Source: CAZSDU01 sp964429135
GTDB lineage: Bacteria; Bacteroidota; Bacteroidia; Bacteroidales; FEN-979
Reading direction: 5' to 3'
Assembly (NCBI GenBank): GCA_964429135.1
Contig: CAYSAU010000009.1
Coordinates: 62,001 to 126,000, forward strand
Length of the DNA: 64,000 nucleotides
Under the pieces are notes generated by a model. It was given only the letters and a program-made list of their open reading frames with translations. It was not told where the DNA came from and did not search any database. Within the stretch, counting starts at the first letter, position 1. Each line of letters opens with the position of its first letter. The translations under genes and the position numbers were made by a program. Below, one piece after another: positions 43,381 to 53,121 of the stretch.

Positions 43381-44340
43381 TTGAACAGGGAACAATATTT
43401 ATGGGGGCATGGCAGAAGGTTCAATTCCTATACCGAGTATATCCGTAAGATCTTTGGGGGAAGAATACAGAAAGTTGTAGTAGATGCCGGGTTTAGCTGT
43501 CCGAACCGGGATGGATCAAAAGGCAGAGGGGGTTGTACCTATTGTGATAACAATGCCTTCAACCCTTCTTACTGCAACCCTAAAGAGCCGTTACATGAAC
43601 AGATATCCAAAGGGATAGCGTTTCATGCCGTTAGGTATAGGCGGGCTGAAAAATTTCTGGTTTATTTCCAGCCATACAGCAATACTTATGCGCCCTTGAG
43701 TGATCTGATTCTTTTATATGAAGAAGCCCTCTCCTATCCGAATGTCGCCGGACTGGTAATCGGAACGCGGCCTGATTGTATCGATGAAGAGAAACTTGAT
43801 TACCTGAAAAATCTGTCGAAAAAAACCTACATCCAGATCGAATATGGCATTGAGTCCTGTTTCGACGCTTCTCTTGAGCACATCAACCGGGGACATGATT
43901 TTGCGCTCTCCCGTGAAATTCTAAAAAAAACAAAAGATCACGGAATCCGTACCGGGGCGCATTTTATCTTCGGACTTCCGGGCGAAAGCCTGAACACTAT
44001 GATGGATGAAGCAGAAATCATTTCTTCTTTAACCATCGACAGCATTAAATTCCATCAACTTCAGATCGTCAAGGGGACAAAGATAGAAAAAGAGTATCTG
44101 TCTGATCCCGGGAATTTTCATGTGTTTAGCGTGGAAGAATATGTCAGGTTTATCGTGGCATTTACTGAACGCTTAAATCCTTACATCGTGATCGAACGGT
44201 TCTCGGGAGAAGTCCCTCCACAACTTCTACACCACAGCGACTGGAAACTGATCCGTTATGATGCCGTTCTACGACTGATCGAAAAGGAAATGGAAAGACA
44301 GGATACCTGGCAGGGAAAATATTATCATTGCACGGCTTAA
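43381..44340 (+). CDS. TIGR01212-family radical SAM protein (YhcC-like)
   Basis: A 319-residue radical SAM protein. The iron-sulfur cluster cysteines are Cys40, Cys52 and Cys55 (CPNRDGSKGRGGCTYC), the unusual CX11CX2C spacing of this family. Function is uncertain; E. coli YhcC is uncharacterised. The start is TTG at 43381: the upstream codon in frame is a stop two codons before, and the family N-terminus (WGHGRRFNSYTEYI) lies right after it. The stop overlaps the stop of the convergent pstB gene by three bases. Confidence 0.88.
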   Translation: MNREQYLWGHGRRFNSYTEYIRKIFGGRIQKVVVDAGFSCPNRDGSKGRGGCTYCDNNAFNPSYCNPKEPLHEQISKGIAFHAVRYRRAEKFLVYFQPYSNTYAPLSDLILLYEEALSYPNVAGLVIGTRPDCIDEEKLDYLKNLSKKTYIQIEYGIESCFDASLEHINRGHDFALSREILKKTKDHGIRTGAHFIFGLPGESLNTMMDEAEIISSLTIDSIKFHQLQIVKGTKIEKEYLSDPGNFHVFSVEEYVRFIVAFTERLNPYIVIERFSGEVPPQLLHHSDWKLIRYDAVLRLIEKEMERQDTWQGKYYHCTA

Positions 44341-45098
44341 TTAAAAGTACCGGCGAAATAGTTTCTGGTTTTCTCCATCTTTGGATTTTCAAAGACTTCT
44401 CTGGCCTCTCCCTGTTCTATCACTTCCCCGAGGTACATGAATACAATATAATCAGCGATTCTTTTTGCCTGCCGGAGAATATGGGTGACCATAACGATGG
44501 TATAATCGTTTTTCAGTTCCATGAATTTTTCATTGATGTACTGGCTTGAGATCGGATCCAGGGCAGATGTAGGTTCGTCGGCGAGAATTATTTCAGGAGC
44601 GACAGCCAGTCCGCGAGCCAGACAAAGACGTTGCTGTTGCCCTATAGACAAACGGGAAGCAGGTTCATGTAAGCGGTTCCTGACTTCCTCATACAAATTA
44701 GCCTGCTTGAGGTAATCGATCACCAGCTTATGCAACTCACGGCGTTTATGAATCCCCCTGAGCTTTAAAGCATAGGCGATATTATTGTAGATGGTCATGG
44801 GCAAGGGGTAAGGTCGTTGTGAAAGCAAACCCATATGTTGGCGCAATTGATAGATATCGGCCCCTGCATCAAGGATATTCTGATCATTGATCATGACACT
44901 TCCGGAAACATGTAACTCAGGGTAAAGATCGGTGAGACGGTTAAGACATTTCAGCAAGGTCGTTTTACCGCAACCGGAAGGTCCAAGGATAACGGTTATT
45001 TTATTGCGTGGAATCCCGATATGGATGTTTTTCAGGATCTGCACTTTTCCGGCTGTAACGTTAAGATTGCTGATCTGTATTATCTTTTTGTCGTCCAT
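44337..45098 (-). CDS. pstB: phosphate ABC transporter ATP-binding protein PstB
   Basis: ATPase of the Pst high-affinity phosphate importer, at the inner face of the cytoplasmic membrane. The 253-residue protein has Walker A GPSGCGKTT at 39-47, the signature LSIGQQQR at 150-157 (Ile in place of the usual first Gly), Walker B IILADEP at 170-176 and the H-loop MVTHILRQAKRI. Last gene of the pst group, six bases after pstA. The usual phoU does not follow; the next gene is convergent. Confidence 0.94.
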   Translation of the reverse strand: MDDKKIIQISNLNVTAGKVQILKNIHIGIPRNKITVILGPSGCGKTTLLKCLNRLTDLYPELHVSGSVMINDQNILDAGADIYQLRQHMGLLSQRPYPLPMTIYNNIAYALKLRGIHKRRELHKLVIDYLKQANLYEEVRNRLHEPASRLSIGQQQRLCLARGLAVAPEIILADEPTSALDPISSQYINEKFMELKNDYTIVMVTHILRQAKRIADYIVFMYLGEVIEQGEAREVFENPKMEKTRNYFAGTFN

Positions 45099-45104
45099 CC
45101 TGAA

Positions 45105-45962
45105 TCAGAAGTTAATTTTTGTTTTATGGTAACGTTTTCCGAGTCCTCTTGAAAAAAGGCTGACAATCAATATGATCAAGGTCAGCACGAGGGCTGAGGC
45201 ATAAGCCCTGTTCTGGACTTCTTCAACGGGAGAACTCAACTGGAAAAAAATTGAAAGTGGCAAAGTTGCAACAGGTTCCAGTAGAGAATTGGGCAGGTTA
45301 TCGGTATAACCGGCGGTGAACAATACCGAGGCTGCATCCCCGATAGCTCTGCCGAAAGAAAGCAGTATCGCGGTGATAATTCCTGATACCGATTGTCGGG
45401 TAAAAATTTTAAAAGCGGTCTCCGACTGATTTGAACCCAGCGAATAAGAGGCTTCCGAAATCCCGGTAGGCACTGTGCGGAGAATTTCATCCATGGATCG
45501 AATCATGATGGGCAGGATGAACAATGTTACGGTAATGATTCCGGCCAGGAGGGAAGTCTGTAAACCTAAAAAAATCATCATGGTAAATCCGAAAGCGCCA
45601 TAAACAATGGACGGAATCCCCCAGATAAGGTCGAGAATAAAGCGAATGAAATAGACCAGTCTTTTTCGTCTTACCAAAAAAACATTGATATACAAAGCCA
45701 CCGGTAATCCTATGATAAAAGCAAGCAAGCTAGCCCCGAATGCCAGGGTTAATGATCCCAGTATGGCATTGAGTATCCCTCCTCCCTTTCCGTAATAATA
45801 TCCGCCCTTAGGCGTCTGGGATATCATTTCCCAGGACAGGCTTTTTACTCCTTTTTCAAAAATACTGTAAATGATAATGGCTAAGATGATCAGGATAAAA
45901 TAGGTAGAAAAGATCATCAGCACCTTAAAAAATTTCTCTTCTGTTTTTTCTAGCAATTTCAC
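45105..45962 (-). CDS. pstA: phosphate ABC transporter permease PstA
   Basis: Inner-membrane permease of the phosphate importer, 285 residues with six hydrophobic segments. The C-terminal half has the permease contact loop EASYSLGSNQSETAFKI (EAA-type). Its partner permease lies two bases upstream and pstB six bases downstream. Starts with MKLLEKTEEKFFKVLMIFST. The family split between PstA and PstC is by order and likeness and could be reversed. Confidence 0.92.
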   Translation of the reverse strand: MKLLEKTEEKFFKVLMIFSTYFILIILAIIIYSIFEKGVKSLSWEMISQTPKGGYYYGKGGGILNAILGSLTLAFGASLLAFIIGLPVALYINVFLVRRKRLVYFIRFILDLIWGIPSIVYGAFGFTMMIFLGLQTSLLAGIITVTLFILPIMIRSMDEILRTVPTGISEASYSLGSNQSETAFKIFTRQSVSGIITAILLSFGRAIGDAASVLFTAGYTDNLPNSLLEPVATLPLSIFFQLSSPVEEVQNRAYASALVLTLIILIVSLFSRGLGKRYHKTKINF

Positions 45963-45963
45963 G

Positions 45964-46854
45964 TTAAAACTTATTATATCTCGATATAAAAAAATGCATG
46001 ATCAGGTTAAAGAACAGTGACACTCCTAAAAGCAATAGAGCAGCAAACATCAGGGCGGAATCATACCTGGGAATCGACATCATTTCCCCGTAATTATTTG
46101 CAATCAGTGCCGGAAGTGTATAACCGGGGTCAAAGACACTTTTGGGCAAACGGATCACATTGCCGACCACCATCAGCACGGCCATCGTCTCTCCGAAAGC
46201 ACGGGCCAGGCCAAATCCGAAAGCAGCAATGATGCCGGGTAAAGCTTTTTTCATTAAAACAAACTTGATCGTTTTCCATTCGCTGGCACCCAGAGCAAGT
46301 GATGCTTCCTTGAGTTCTGTCGGGATGGATCGGAATATTTCGATCAGAATATTCAGGATAAAGGGGATGATCATGATGGAAAGAACAAAGGCCGCAGCAA
46401 GGATACTGTACCCCATCGTATGAACATTGAAAAAGGGACCCAGATAGCGTGAAATAAAAGGTACGATGACCAGAATCCCCCATAAGCCATAAACCACGGA
46501 AGGAATCCCTGCCAGAATATCAATCGCGGGGTGCATAAGCCGTAAAAAATACTTTTTCGTATATTGGGTAACATAAATTGCAGAGAGCAAACAAACCGGT
46601 GCGGTGATCAACATGGCCAGCAAGGTTACCCAGATGGACCCGACAATAAAAGAGAAAAAACCAAATTTCCCGCTTGCCGGTCTCCATTCTTTGGAAAAGA
46701 TCAGGTCGAATAAAGAATAATCATGTAAAAGCAGAAAAGATTTAAGGTAGAGACCCAGGAACAATAAAAAAGGTAGAAGAGCAACCAGCATCAGGCTGAC
46801 AAGCATCCAGGAATAATTTACATAATGCCTTTGCTTACGGTTAAGAATGTACAT
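45964..46854 (-). CDS. pstC: phosphate ABC transporter permease PstC
   Basis: Inner-membrane permease, 296 residues with six membrane spans after a basic N-terminus. The permease loop is ELKEASLALGASEWKTIKFV. It lies between the substrate-binding protein gene and pstA in the standard S-C-A-B order. The segment FGLARAFGETMAVLMVVGN is characteristic of PstC. Confidence 0.92.
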   Translation of the reverse strand: MYILNRKQRHYVNYSWMLVSLMLVALLPFLLFLGLYLKSFLLLHDYSLFDLIFSKEWRPASGKFGFFSFIVGSIWVTLLAMLITAPVCLLSAIYVTQYTKKYFLRLMHPAIDILAGIPSVVYGLWGILVIVPFISRYLGPFFNVHTMGYSILAAAFVLSIMIIPFILNILIEIFRSIPTELKEASLALGASEWKTIKFVLMKKALPGIIAAFGFGLARAFGETMAVLMVVGNVIRLPKSVFDPGYTLPALIANNYGEMMSIPRYDSALMFAALLLLGVSLFFNLIMHFFISRYNKF

Positions 46855-46879
46855 TCATCACACGTATTTTATAAGCGGG

Positions 46880-47869
46880 TTAATTCAATTTAAGTTTTTC
46901 GTTTTCTATCTTTTCCGGTATTAAATTAACGTATCCTGATTCGTGGACGAATTTTTGCCCGTCTTCGAGTATCCAATGCAGAAATGCAATGACCAGGGGA
47001 TCTGATGGTTTTCCTCCCGAAACAATATAAAGATCACGTGCCGGCGGAGAGGGGTATTTTCCTGTATTAATGGCTTCCATCACTTCATCAAGGCTTCCAT
47101 AGAAATCTTCATCCGTATCAATGATACCATTATCGTTAAGATCAATGGGAATCACTTCCAGCCCGGGGTATTTTTTTCTGGTCTGCACATCATAAACAAA
47201 GTTAAGGTTATTATATCCGATTCCTTCCCTGTTTCTTCTTACCGCATCTGCCACACCGGGGTCCCCGTTGAGCCCCAATCCCATGATTTCATCCTGGGAT
47301 TTTCTGTTCAGGAATTTCGCCCACATCTCGGAGGCACCGCATGCATCAGAGCGTGTAAAGGCCTGGATGGGTAATGTCTCTTTATTTCCCACAGCCTGAC
47401 CCCAGGTCTTCAAACTTCCCGTAATGAATATCTCGTACAATTTCTGTTTTGTCAGTCCATGTTTCTTTAATACAGGAAGTACAGGATTTTTCGCATTCAC
47501 CGTGGGCATCACCGCATCCTTTGATACGGCAATCCACCAGGCTCCTCTGGCCTGCTCTTCTGGACTGACTTCTTTAGAATACATGCCCAGGTCTACCATA
47601 TGGGATAAAGCATCCGCCATTCCTTTCCCTGCTCCCCCCGCAGAAACATTGATCACAACCCTCGGGTGTAATTTCTGAAATTCTTCTGCCCAACGAACCG
47701 TGAGGGGATACAAGGCGAAAGCACCGGAAATGTTGATCTTCCCCTCCAGCGTATCCTGGGAAGAAGCGGATGAAGACCTTCCCCCCCGCTGATTACAGGA
47801 AAATACCATGAGGAGACAGAAAATAGAAATAAGAACCAATGAAACCGTAAAAAATATTGATCGCTTCAT
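46880..47869 (-). CDS. pstS: phosphate-binding lipoprotein PstS
   Basis: Substrate-binding protein of the Pst importer. From the Met at 47869 it has 329 residues: a lipoprotein signal with Cys near residue 25 (LLMVFSC), a Ser-rich linker, then a PBP domain beginning KINISGAFALYPLTVRWAEE, with the phosphate-loop segments VNVSAGGAGKGMADALS and FTRSDACGASEMWAKFL. Two Gly/Ser/Asp-rich loops match phosphate binders, but related proteins bind other oxyanions. The upstream in-frame ATG at 47890 overlaps the moxR stop and is less likely. Confidence 0.9.
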   Translation of the reverse strand: MKRSIFFTVSLVLISIFCLLMVFSCNQRGGRSSSASSQDTLEGKINISGAFALYPLTVRWAEEFQKLHPRVVINVSAGGAGKGMADALSHMVDLGMYSKEVSPEEQARGAWWIAVSKDAVMPTVNAKNPVLPVLKKHGLTKQKLYEIFITGSLKTWGQAVGNKETLPIQAFTRSDACGASEMWAKFLNRKSQDEIMGLGLNGDPGVADAVRRNREGIGYNNLNFVYDVQTRKKYPGLEVIPIDLNDNGIIDTDEDFYGSLDEVMEAINTGKYPSPPARDLYIVSGGKPSDPLVIAFLHWILEDGQKFVHESGYVNLIPEKIENEKLKLN

Positions 47870-47879
47870 GCGGTTAAGT

Positions 47880-48857
47880 TTAAAAACCACTTCCGTTTAA
47901 AAAATGTTTTATCAATTCTTCCACTTTTAGCCCTTCCGCCTCGGCTTTATAATTTCTGACAATCCTGTGGCGGAGCACGGAATTGGCCACAGCCCGGATA
48001 TCTTCAATATCCGGTGAATATTTTCCGTTGAGCACAGCGTGGCATTTGGCCCCAAGGATAAGGTACTGCGAGGCCCTTGGCCCAGCACCCCAGATAAGGT
48101 AAGCATTGGCCCAGTCATCTGCCGCCTTAGTGTGAGGCCTCGTTCTGGAAACCAGCTTCACAGCATACTGAAACACATTATCAGGAACAGGCACTTTACG
48201 TATAAGCTGTTGGAAAAACAGGATTTCATCAGCCGTTATCACTACGGAAGGAGTAACAGATTTTTCAGTGGTGGTTGTTTTGACAATTTCTATTTCCTCA
48301 TCAACAGAAGGGTAATCCAACCAGATGTTGAACATAAACCTGTCAAGCTGGGCTTCAGGCAAAGGATAGGTTCCTTCCTGTTCGATCGGATTCTGGGTAG
48401 CCAGGACGAAAAAGGGTTCTTCGAGAGAATACGTCGACCCCGCCACCGTCACGGCTTTTTCCTGCATGGCTTCAAGTAAAGCAGATTGGGTTTTAGGGGG
48501 TGTACGATTGATCTCATCCGCCAGTATGATATTTGCAAAAACCGGTCCCCTGATAAACCTGAATTTTCGACTTTCATCGAGAATTTCAGTGCCAATTATA
48601 TCCGAAGGCATGAGATCAGGCGTAAATTGAATACGGTTATAACTCAGTCCCAGTGTTCTCGATATAGTATTCACCATGAGGGTCTTGGCCAAACCAGGTA
48701 CACCGACAAGCAGACAATGTCCTTTGCAGAAAATCGAAATCAGAAGATTTTTGATTACCTCGTCCTGTCCGACAATAACCCTGGCAATTTCTGTTCTGAG
48801 CAGCTTATATTTTTCAACCAGCGCATTGACTGCTTCTACATCCGAATGATAAGGCAT
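47880..48857 (-). CDS. MoxR-family AAA+ ATPase
   Basis: A 325-residue AAA+ protein of the MoxR family, thought to act as a chaperone that matures other protein complexes. Walker A is GVPGLAKT at 52-59, Walker B IILADEINRTPPKTQSALLE, and the sensor region QNPIEQEGTYPLPEAQLDRF. The usual MoxR partners (DUF58 and VWA-domain genes) are absent here; the gene lies between the SurA-like gene and pstS, with 10 bases to the former. Its client is therefore unknown. Confidence 0.92.
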   Translation of the reverse strand: MPYHSDVEAVNALVEKYKLLRTEIARVIVGQDEVIKNLLISIFCKGHCLLVGVPGLAKTLMVNTISRTLGLSYNRIQFTPDLMPSDIIGTEILDESRKFRFIRGPVFANIILADEINRTPPKTQSALLEAMQEKAVTVAGSTYSLEEPFFVLATQNPIEQEGTYPLPEAQLDRFMFNIWLDYPSVDEEIEIVKTTTTEKSVTPSVVITADEILFFQQLIRKVPVPDNVFQYAVKLVSRTRPHTKAADDWANAYLIWGAGPRASQYLILGAKCHAVLNGKYSPDIEDIRAVANSVLRHRIVRNYKAEAEGLKVEELIKHFLNGSGF

Positions 48858-48867
48858 AAATCAGGTT

Positions 48868-50229
48868 TTATTTTTTCAACCATTTCCGTTGGAACGGGCA
48901 ATCCAGGTATTCATCCTTGATGGAGATATAGGTACTGGCTGTTTTCTGCATGATCCACTCATCAATGGTCTCTATCTTTTTCTTTTCCAAAGCAAGTTGC
49001 TGAATCCTGGCATAATCTTCCTCAAGATTGGCTTTATGAGGGTTGCTCCTCGACTTAAGATAATAAATCCTGTATTCCTGTTTTCCCCGCTCAGATTTTA
49101 GCAGGATGGGAGCCGAAATATCCCCGACCTTCAGTTTATCCACGATAAAGAAAATTTTTGCATCCAATTGGCTGGCTTCAAACCGGGTATTCCCTGTAAG
49201 CGGATTGATCATCAAGCCCCCGCTGGTTTTATTGGGATCATCAGAATAAAGGAGGACGGCCTTATCGAAATCCAGCTTTTTAGCTTTGATCTGAATCGCG
49301 AGGCTATCCAGAAAGAGTTTGGTTTTATTCAGGTTGAGTGTGGAAACCTGAGGTTGAAGCAAGATATGCCTGACGTTGATGTATTCCCCCCTTCGCTCTA
49401 CCATTTGGATAAGATGAAACCCATCCTCCGTTTCTACCACATCCGAGATCTCACCTGGTTTGAGTTTGAAAGCGGCAGCTTCAAATTCAAGGCGCATATC
49501 CCCTCTTTTAAACATACCCAACTCTCCACCCTGTTTGGAAGATCCCGGGTCTTCTGAATACAGAACAGCAAGGGTGGCAAAATCATCCCCTTTGGCAATC
49601 CTTTCCTTAAATCCTTTGAGTTTGTTTTTCACGATTTGTTTTTCCTCATCCCCGATGAACGGTTGCCTGAGCAAAACCCCGATCTCAAACTCAGCATTGA
49701 TCAGGGGAATACTGTCCTTGGGGATTTTTCTGAAAAAAGATTTAACTTCAGAAGGAGTGATGACTACCTCTTTAGTAATTTTCTGCTGTTCCTGTTCAAC
49801 CAGCATCTGTTCCCTGATGACATCTCTCAGCTCTGATTTTATCTCAAGAAGAGATTTCTGAAAATGTTCTTCGAGGCGTTCTGGTGATCCGGCCTGGGAA
49901 ATAAAATAACGCATCCGCCTGTCCATTTCTCCTTCAACCTGAGTATCGGTAACCTTGATACTGTCGACCTGCGACTGGTGAAGCATTAATTTCTGAAATA
50001 ATAGGTTTTCCAGAATCTGACATTTCACCTTGGTAGCGCTGCCCATGATATTTCCCTGGCTGCGAAACTGCAGATACTGATTCTCAATATCTGAGACCAA
50101 AATGACATTTCCACCGATAATCGCTACCACGCCATCTACAATTTGCTGGTTGTCCTCCTGAGCAATTGCTTTTTGCTGATATTGGATAAAAAGGAAAAGA
50201 AATAAACAAAACAAACGAAATATTTTCAT
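48868..50229 (-). CDS. SurA-like periplasmic parvulin isomerase
   Basis: A 453-residue exported chaperone and peptidyl-prolyl isomerase of the SurA type. Signal peptide 1-23 (AIAQ). The N-terminal domain (IVDGVVAIIGGNVILVSDIE) matches SurA_N. Two parvulin domains follow; the first carries LYSEDPGSSKQGGELGMFKR and the second LLYSDDPNKTSGGLM, both with a C-terminal helix-turn (SDVVETEDGFHLIQM, SAPILLKSERGKQEYRIYYL). Assists outer-membrane barrel folding. Third of three related genes in tandem. Confidence 0.92.
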   Translation of the reverse strand: MKIFRLFCLFLFLFIQYQQKAIAQEDNQQIVDGVVAIIGGNVILVSDIENQYLQFRSQGNIMGSATKVKCQILENLLFQKLMLHQSQVDSIKVTDTQVEGEMDRRMRYFISQAGSPERLEEHFQKSLLEIKSELRDVIREQMLVEQEQQKITKEVVITPSEVKSFFRKIPKDSIPLINAEFEIGVLLRQPFIGDEEKQIVKNKLKGFKERIAKGDDFATLAVLYSEDPGSSKQGGELGMFKRGDMRLEFEAAAFKLKPGEISDVVETEDGFHLIQMVERRGEYINVRHILLQPQVSTLNLNKTKLFLDSLAIQIKAKKLDFDKAVLLYSDDPNKTSGGLMINPLTGNTRFEASQLDAKIFFIVDKLKVGDISAPILLKSERGKQEYRIYYLKSRSNPHKANLEEDYARIQQLALEKKKIETIDEWIMQKTASTYISIKDEYLDCPFQRKWLKK

Positions 50230-50255
50230 GAAATCTTGTTTAGGGTATGACCCGG

Positions 50256-51137
50256 TTAATATTTCTCGAAATCATTTTTTTTCAGCGCTTGTTGATAAAT
50301 ATCATCCTGCATTCTGGAAAGAAGATCTAACTTTCGCTTATTCAAAATAATTTCCTTTATTCTTGGTTTTTCAAAACTGAGTGGAGAAATCCCTTCCTTG
50401 ATTTTGAAATCCTTAAACCTTACCAGGTAAACAAAGTTGGAATCCTGGTATTCAAGATCACGATGGTTTTTCAAAAATTCTTCCTGATTATACGTTTTTA
50501 CGGGTATTTGCCTTAAAACATCATTAAAAAGAAGCCAATTCTGATCATCCAGAAAATAATCCGAAGCCGTCTTTTCACACAAATCAGCCAGTTTCATTCT
50601 ATCCTCATCATCAGAAGCGTTCAACAAGGAACGGAATATTTTCTTATTGGTGGTATTCAAGGGTAATTTAACGTAGCGTAACTGAACAATGTTATCCTTG
50701 AGCAAAAAATTATTCTGGTTGGCATCATAATATGATTCAATTTCCTCATCTGTAACCAGGGTGTCAAGTTTTTGCCTGACGAGGGCATTTTCATAGGTAT
50801 ACGTAAGCAGTGCGTTTTTATAATTCTCCAGTTGCTTGGAAAAGTCCATCTGTTCACTGCTTAAATTGGTTTCAGCAAGATGGATGATCAGCTGTTTCCT
50901 GATCCAACTGTCGATATACGACTGCATCAGAACCACACTATCCCCCGGGTTGGTGCCCTTAGGGATGACCCCTTTAATGTCGGAATCATAGAGGTAAACA
51001 TCATAAACCCTTGCCAATGCTCTATCATTTTTATTTTTCCAAAAAGCAGAACAGGAAGCAAGAGAAAGCAGCAGAAAAAGAATTAAATTCTTTGACCCTG
51101 ATTTACTTAATTTTTGCCAAAACTTCTTTGTTGACAT
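50256..51137 (-). CDS. lipoprotein resembling SurA/parvulin N-terminal domain
   Basis: A 293-residue lipoprotein with Cys29 in a lipobox (LLLSLASC). The body is helical and similar in plan to the SurA N-terminal domain (DSVVLMQSYIDSWIRKQLII, LVTDEEIESYYDANQNNFLL), but I see no intact parvulin active-site motif, so isomerase activity is doubtful. It lies between two isomerase genes; its start overlaps the stop of the upstream gene by 35 bases. Likely a partner in the same periplasmic folding path. Confidence 0.82.
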   Translation of the reverse strand: MSTKKFWQKLSKSGSKNLILFLLLSLASCSAFWKNKNDRALARVYDVYLYDSDIKGVIPKGTNPGDSVVLMQSYIDSWIRKQLIIHLAETNLSSEQMDFSKQLENYKNALLTYTYENALVRQKLDTLVTDEEIESYYDANQNNFLLKDNIVQLRYVKLPLNTTNKKIFRSLLNASDDEDRMKLADLCEKTASDYFLDDQNWLLFNDVLRQIPVKTYNQEEFLKNHRDLEYQDSNFVYLVRFKDFKIKEGISPLSFEKPRIKEIILNKRKLDLLSRMQDDIYQQALKKNDFEKY

Positions 51138-53091
51138 TTACCGGGTATTTCGACTTCAGGGTAGAAATCCATGCCGTTTCCAGATAATTCTGATAATCAG
51201 CAGTGATGAGTCCGCGTGCTTCATTCAAAGCCTTGGGTTCAGGTTTCAGCACATTTTTAACCATGATAAACACGGTTCCTGAATCAGTAACGATATCTTT
51301 TGATAAACCCGTTGTCCAGGGAATGGTATCAATATAACGGTTCTCCTTTAAAGAATATTTACCACTTTCAATGGACAGGATTTTGACGGAATCTGAATTC
51401 ATTTCTTTCAGGATAGAAGCTTCAGGTAAACCGGATTTTACAAAATTCCTGACTTTCTGCAGTTGCTTAGTATTTTTAACCGTGTAAATACTTGCATCCA
51501 GGCGGGGACCCCACATGTAATTGTTTTTGTTCTTTTCATAGAACTCCTTCAACCCTGTAGTATCCTTAACCGCTTTTGACCAGACTTTTTGATCCGTGAG
51601 GTCAAAGAGCAGGATGCCATCCCGATACTCTCCCATCAGGGTTTTAAATTCGGGATATTTCTGCTCAAGCTGGCTGTTCTCCCATTTAATCAGGTAATCA
51701 TTCAAAAAATCCTTATACATCCTATTCACATATATTTCTATCTGCTCTTTGTCTTTCCTTCTCTGTTTCCCGGCCAGGTAGTCAGTAAAATCCGTCTGGC
51801 GAACACTCAGGTTGCCAATTTTAAAAAGGTTCTTGGTCAGCCCCTTGGCCAGGGATGCATCCCATTTCCCGGAAAAAATACTGTCGGTGACTACAGTATA
51901 AAAATCATTCAGCGCCTCTTTATTTTCGGTAAGGTTATATTCCTTTTTAATGCGCTCGATGACGACATCTTTAGATTTGCTCGCCCGGATATCTTTGGAG
52001 ACTCTTTGTTTCAGCTCAACCTTTTCTTCTTCCAGGCTAGCGGGTACTTTCTTCTCCACAAGCCGGATGATATGCCAACCATAGGAAGTCAGCAAAGGAG
52101 CTGAAAAATCGCCTGGATTATTAAGATCATCAATGGCTTCGATAAACTCAGGTACCATACGGTTAACACCGAACTTAGGCAATACCCCGCCTTTTAATGC
52201 AGATCCTTTGTCGTCGGAATAGGTTTTGACCAGTTCTTCAAAGTTGGCACCTGCCTTCAGTTTTATATAAATCGAATCAATTTTGGCCTTCATATTAGCC
52301 GAGTCAGATGCCGTAGCATTCTTAGGAATGGTAATAAAGATATGCGCCACCGTGACTTTTCCCATGGCCGGCTTTTTCGCGGTCAGCTTGATCACGTGAA
52401 AACCATAATCTGTTCGTATGGGACGAGATATTTCTCCCACTTTCAGTTGATATGCCCCGGTTTCGAAGGGATAAACCATATCAAATACGGTAAAATAACC
52501 AAGATCACCACGATTTCCTTTGATAAACGGATGTTGCTGGTTGGCCTCCCTATCCTGGGCTGAAGGGTCTTCAGAAACTTCTACGGCAATTTTTTCAAAA
52601 GATTCGCCCTTTTTCAGCCGTTCTATTACTTTCATGGCCTTCTGATAGGCAATCAGGGTATCGGCAGGTAAGGCATCGGGTGCAAGTCGAAAGAAAATGT
52701 GGCTGGCACGGATATCATAAAGACTACGATCATAGGCTTCGTTGATCAGATTGTCCACCACTTTTTCATCTGTGAAATAAGGTTTTGCCAACTGATCGCG
52801 GTATCCGTTTAGCTCATTACGGAAACTGCTCAAGGTGTCCAGGCCAAGGTCTTCTGCTTCCCTGACTTTCAGTTTAAAATTGATAAAAAGGTCGAGGTAT
52901 TCCTCCAGGGATTTTTTATCCATGGTCTCTCCTTTGATATTGTTCTTTTGGTAAATGTTCATGAACTCACCTACCGTAACTCCTTTACCTCCAATGGTCA
53001 ACAGCACTTCATCCGGACTGACCTGGGAAAAACCCTGAATAGAAATAAAAATGAACAGTGACAGAATAATTTTGAAATTCAAGCTTTTCAT
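51103..53091 (-). CDS. peptidyl-prolyl isomerase with two parvulin domains
   Basis: A 662-residue exported protein. Signal peptide about 1-22 (GFSQ). An N-terminal SurA-like helical domain (VLLTIGGKGVTVGEFMNIYQ) precedes two parvulin domains: the first around RASHIFFRLAPDA, EDPSAQDREANQQ and GNRGDLGYFTVFDMVYPFE, the second around TVAHIFITIPKN and SDDKGSALKGGVLPKFG. A long C-terminal region follows (about 370-662). First of three folding-factor genes after guaB, 30 bases behind it. Role in outer-membrane assembly is inferred. Confidence 0.9.
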   Translation of the reverse strand: MKSLNFKIILSLFIFISIQGFSQVSPDEVLLTIGGKGVTVGEFMNIYQKNNIKGETMDKKSLEEYLDLFINFKLKVREAEDLGLDTLSSFRNELNGYRDQLAKPYFTDEKVVDNLINEAYDRSLYDIRASHIFFRLAPDALPADTLIAYQKAMKVIERLKKGESFEKIAVEVSEDPSAQDREANQQHPFIKGNRGDLGYFTVFDMVYPFETGAYQLKVGEISRPIRTDYGFHVIKLTAKKPAMGKVTVAHIFITIPKNATASDSANMKAKIDSIYIKLKAGANFEELVKTYSDDKGSALKGGVLPKFGVNRMVPEFIEAIDDLNNPGDFSAPLLTSYGWHIIRLVEKKVPASLEEEKVELKQRVSKDIRASKSKDVVIERIKKEYNLTENKEALNDFYTVVTDSIFSGKWDASLAKGLTKNLFKIGNLSVRQTDFTDYLAGKQRRKDKEQIEIYVNRMYKDFLNDYLIKWENSQLEQKYPEFKTLMGEYRDGILLFDLTDQKVWSKAVKDTTGLKEFYEKNKNNYMWGPRLDASIYTVKNTKQLQKVRNFVKSGLPEASILKEMNSDSVKILSIESGKYSLKENRYIDTIPWTTGLSKDIVTDSGTVFIMVKNVLKPEPKALNEARGLITADYQNYLETAWISTLKSKYPVNVNKEVLAKIK

Positions 53092-53121
53092 AGTTCAAAA
53101 ATTTTAAAATACTGTTTTGTT

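Noticed and set aside
43360..43391. 11-base direct repeat TTGAACAGGGA before and at the radical SAM gene start
   Set aside because: Two short copies only, no mobile-element or regulator context; probably chance or local duplication.
51589..52104. 171-codon open frame on the plus strand inside the parvulin gene
   Set aside because: Antisense shadow of a well-supported gene; no promoter and no domain.
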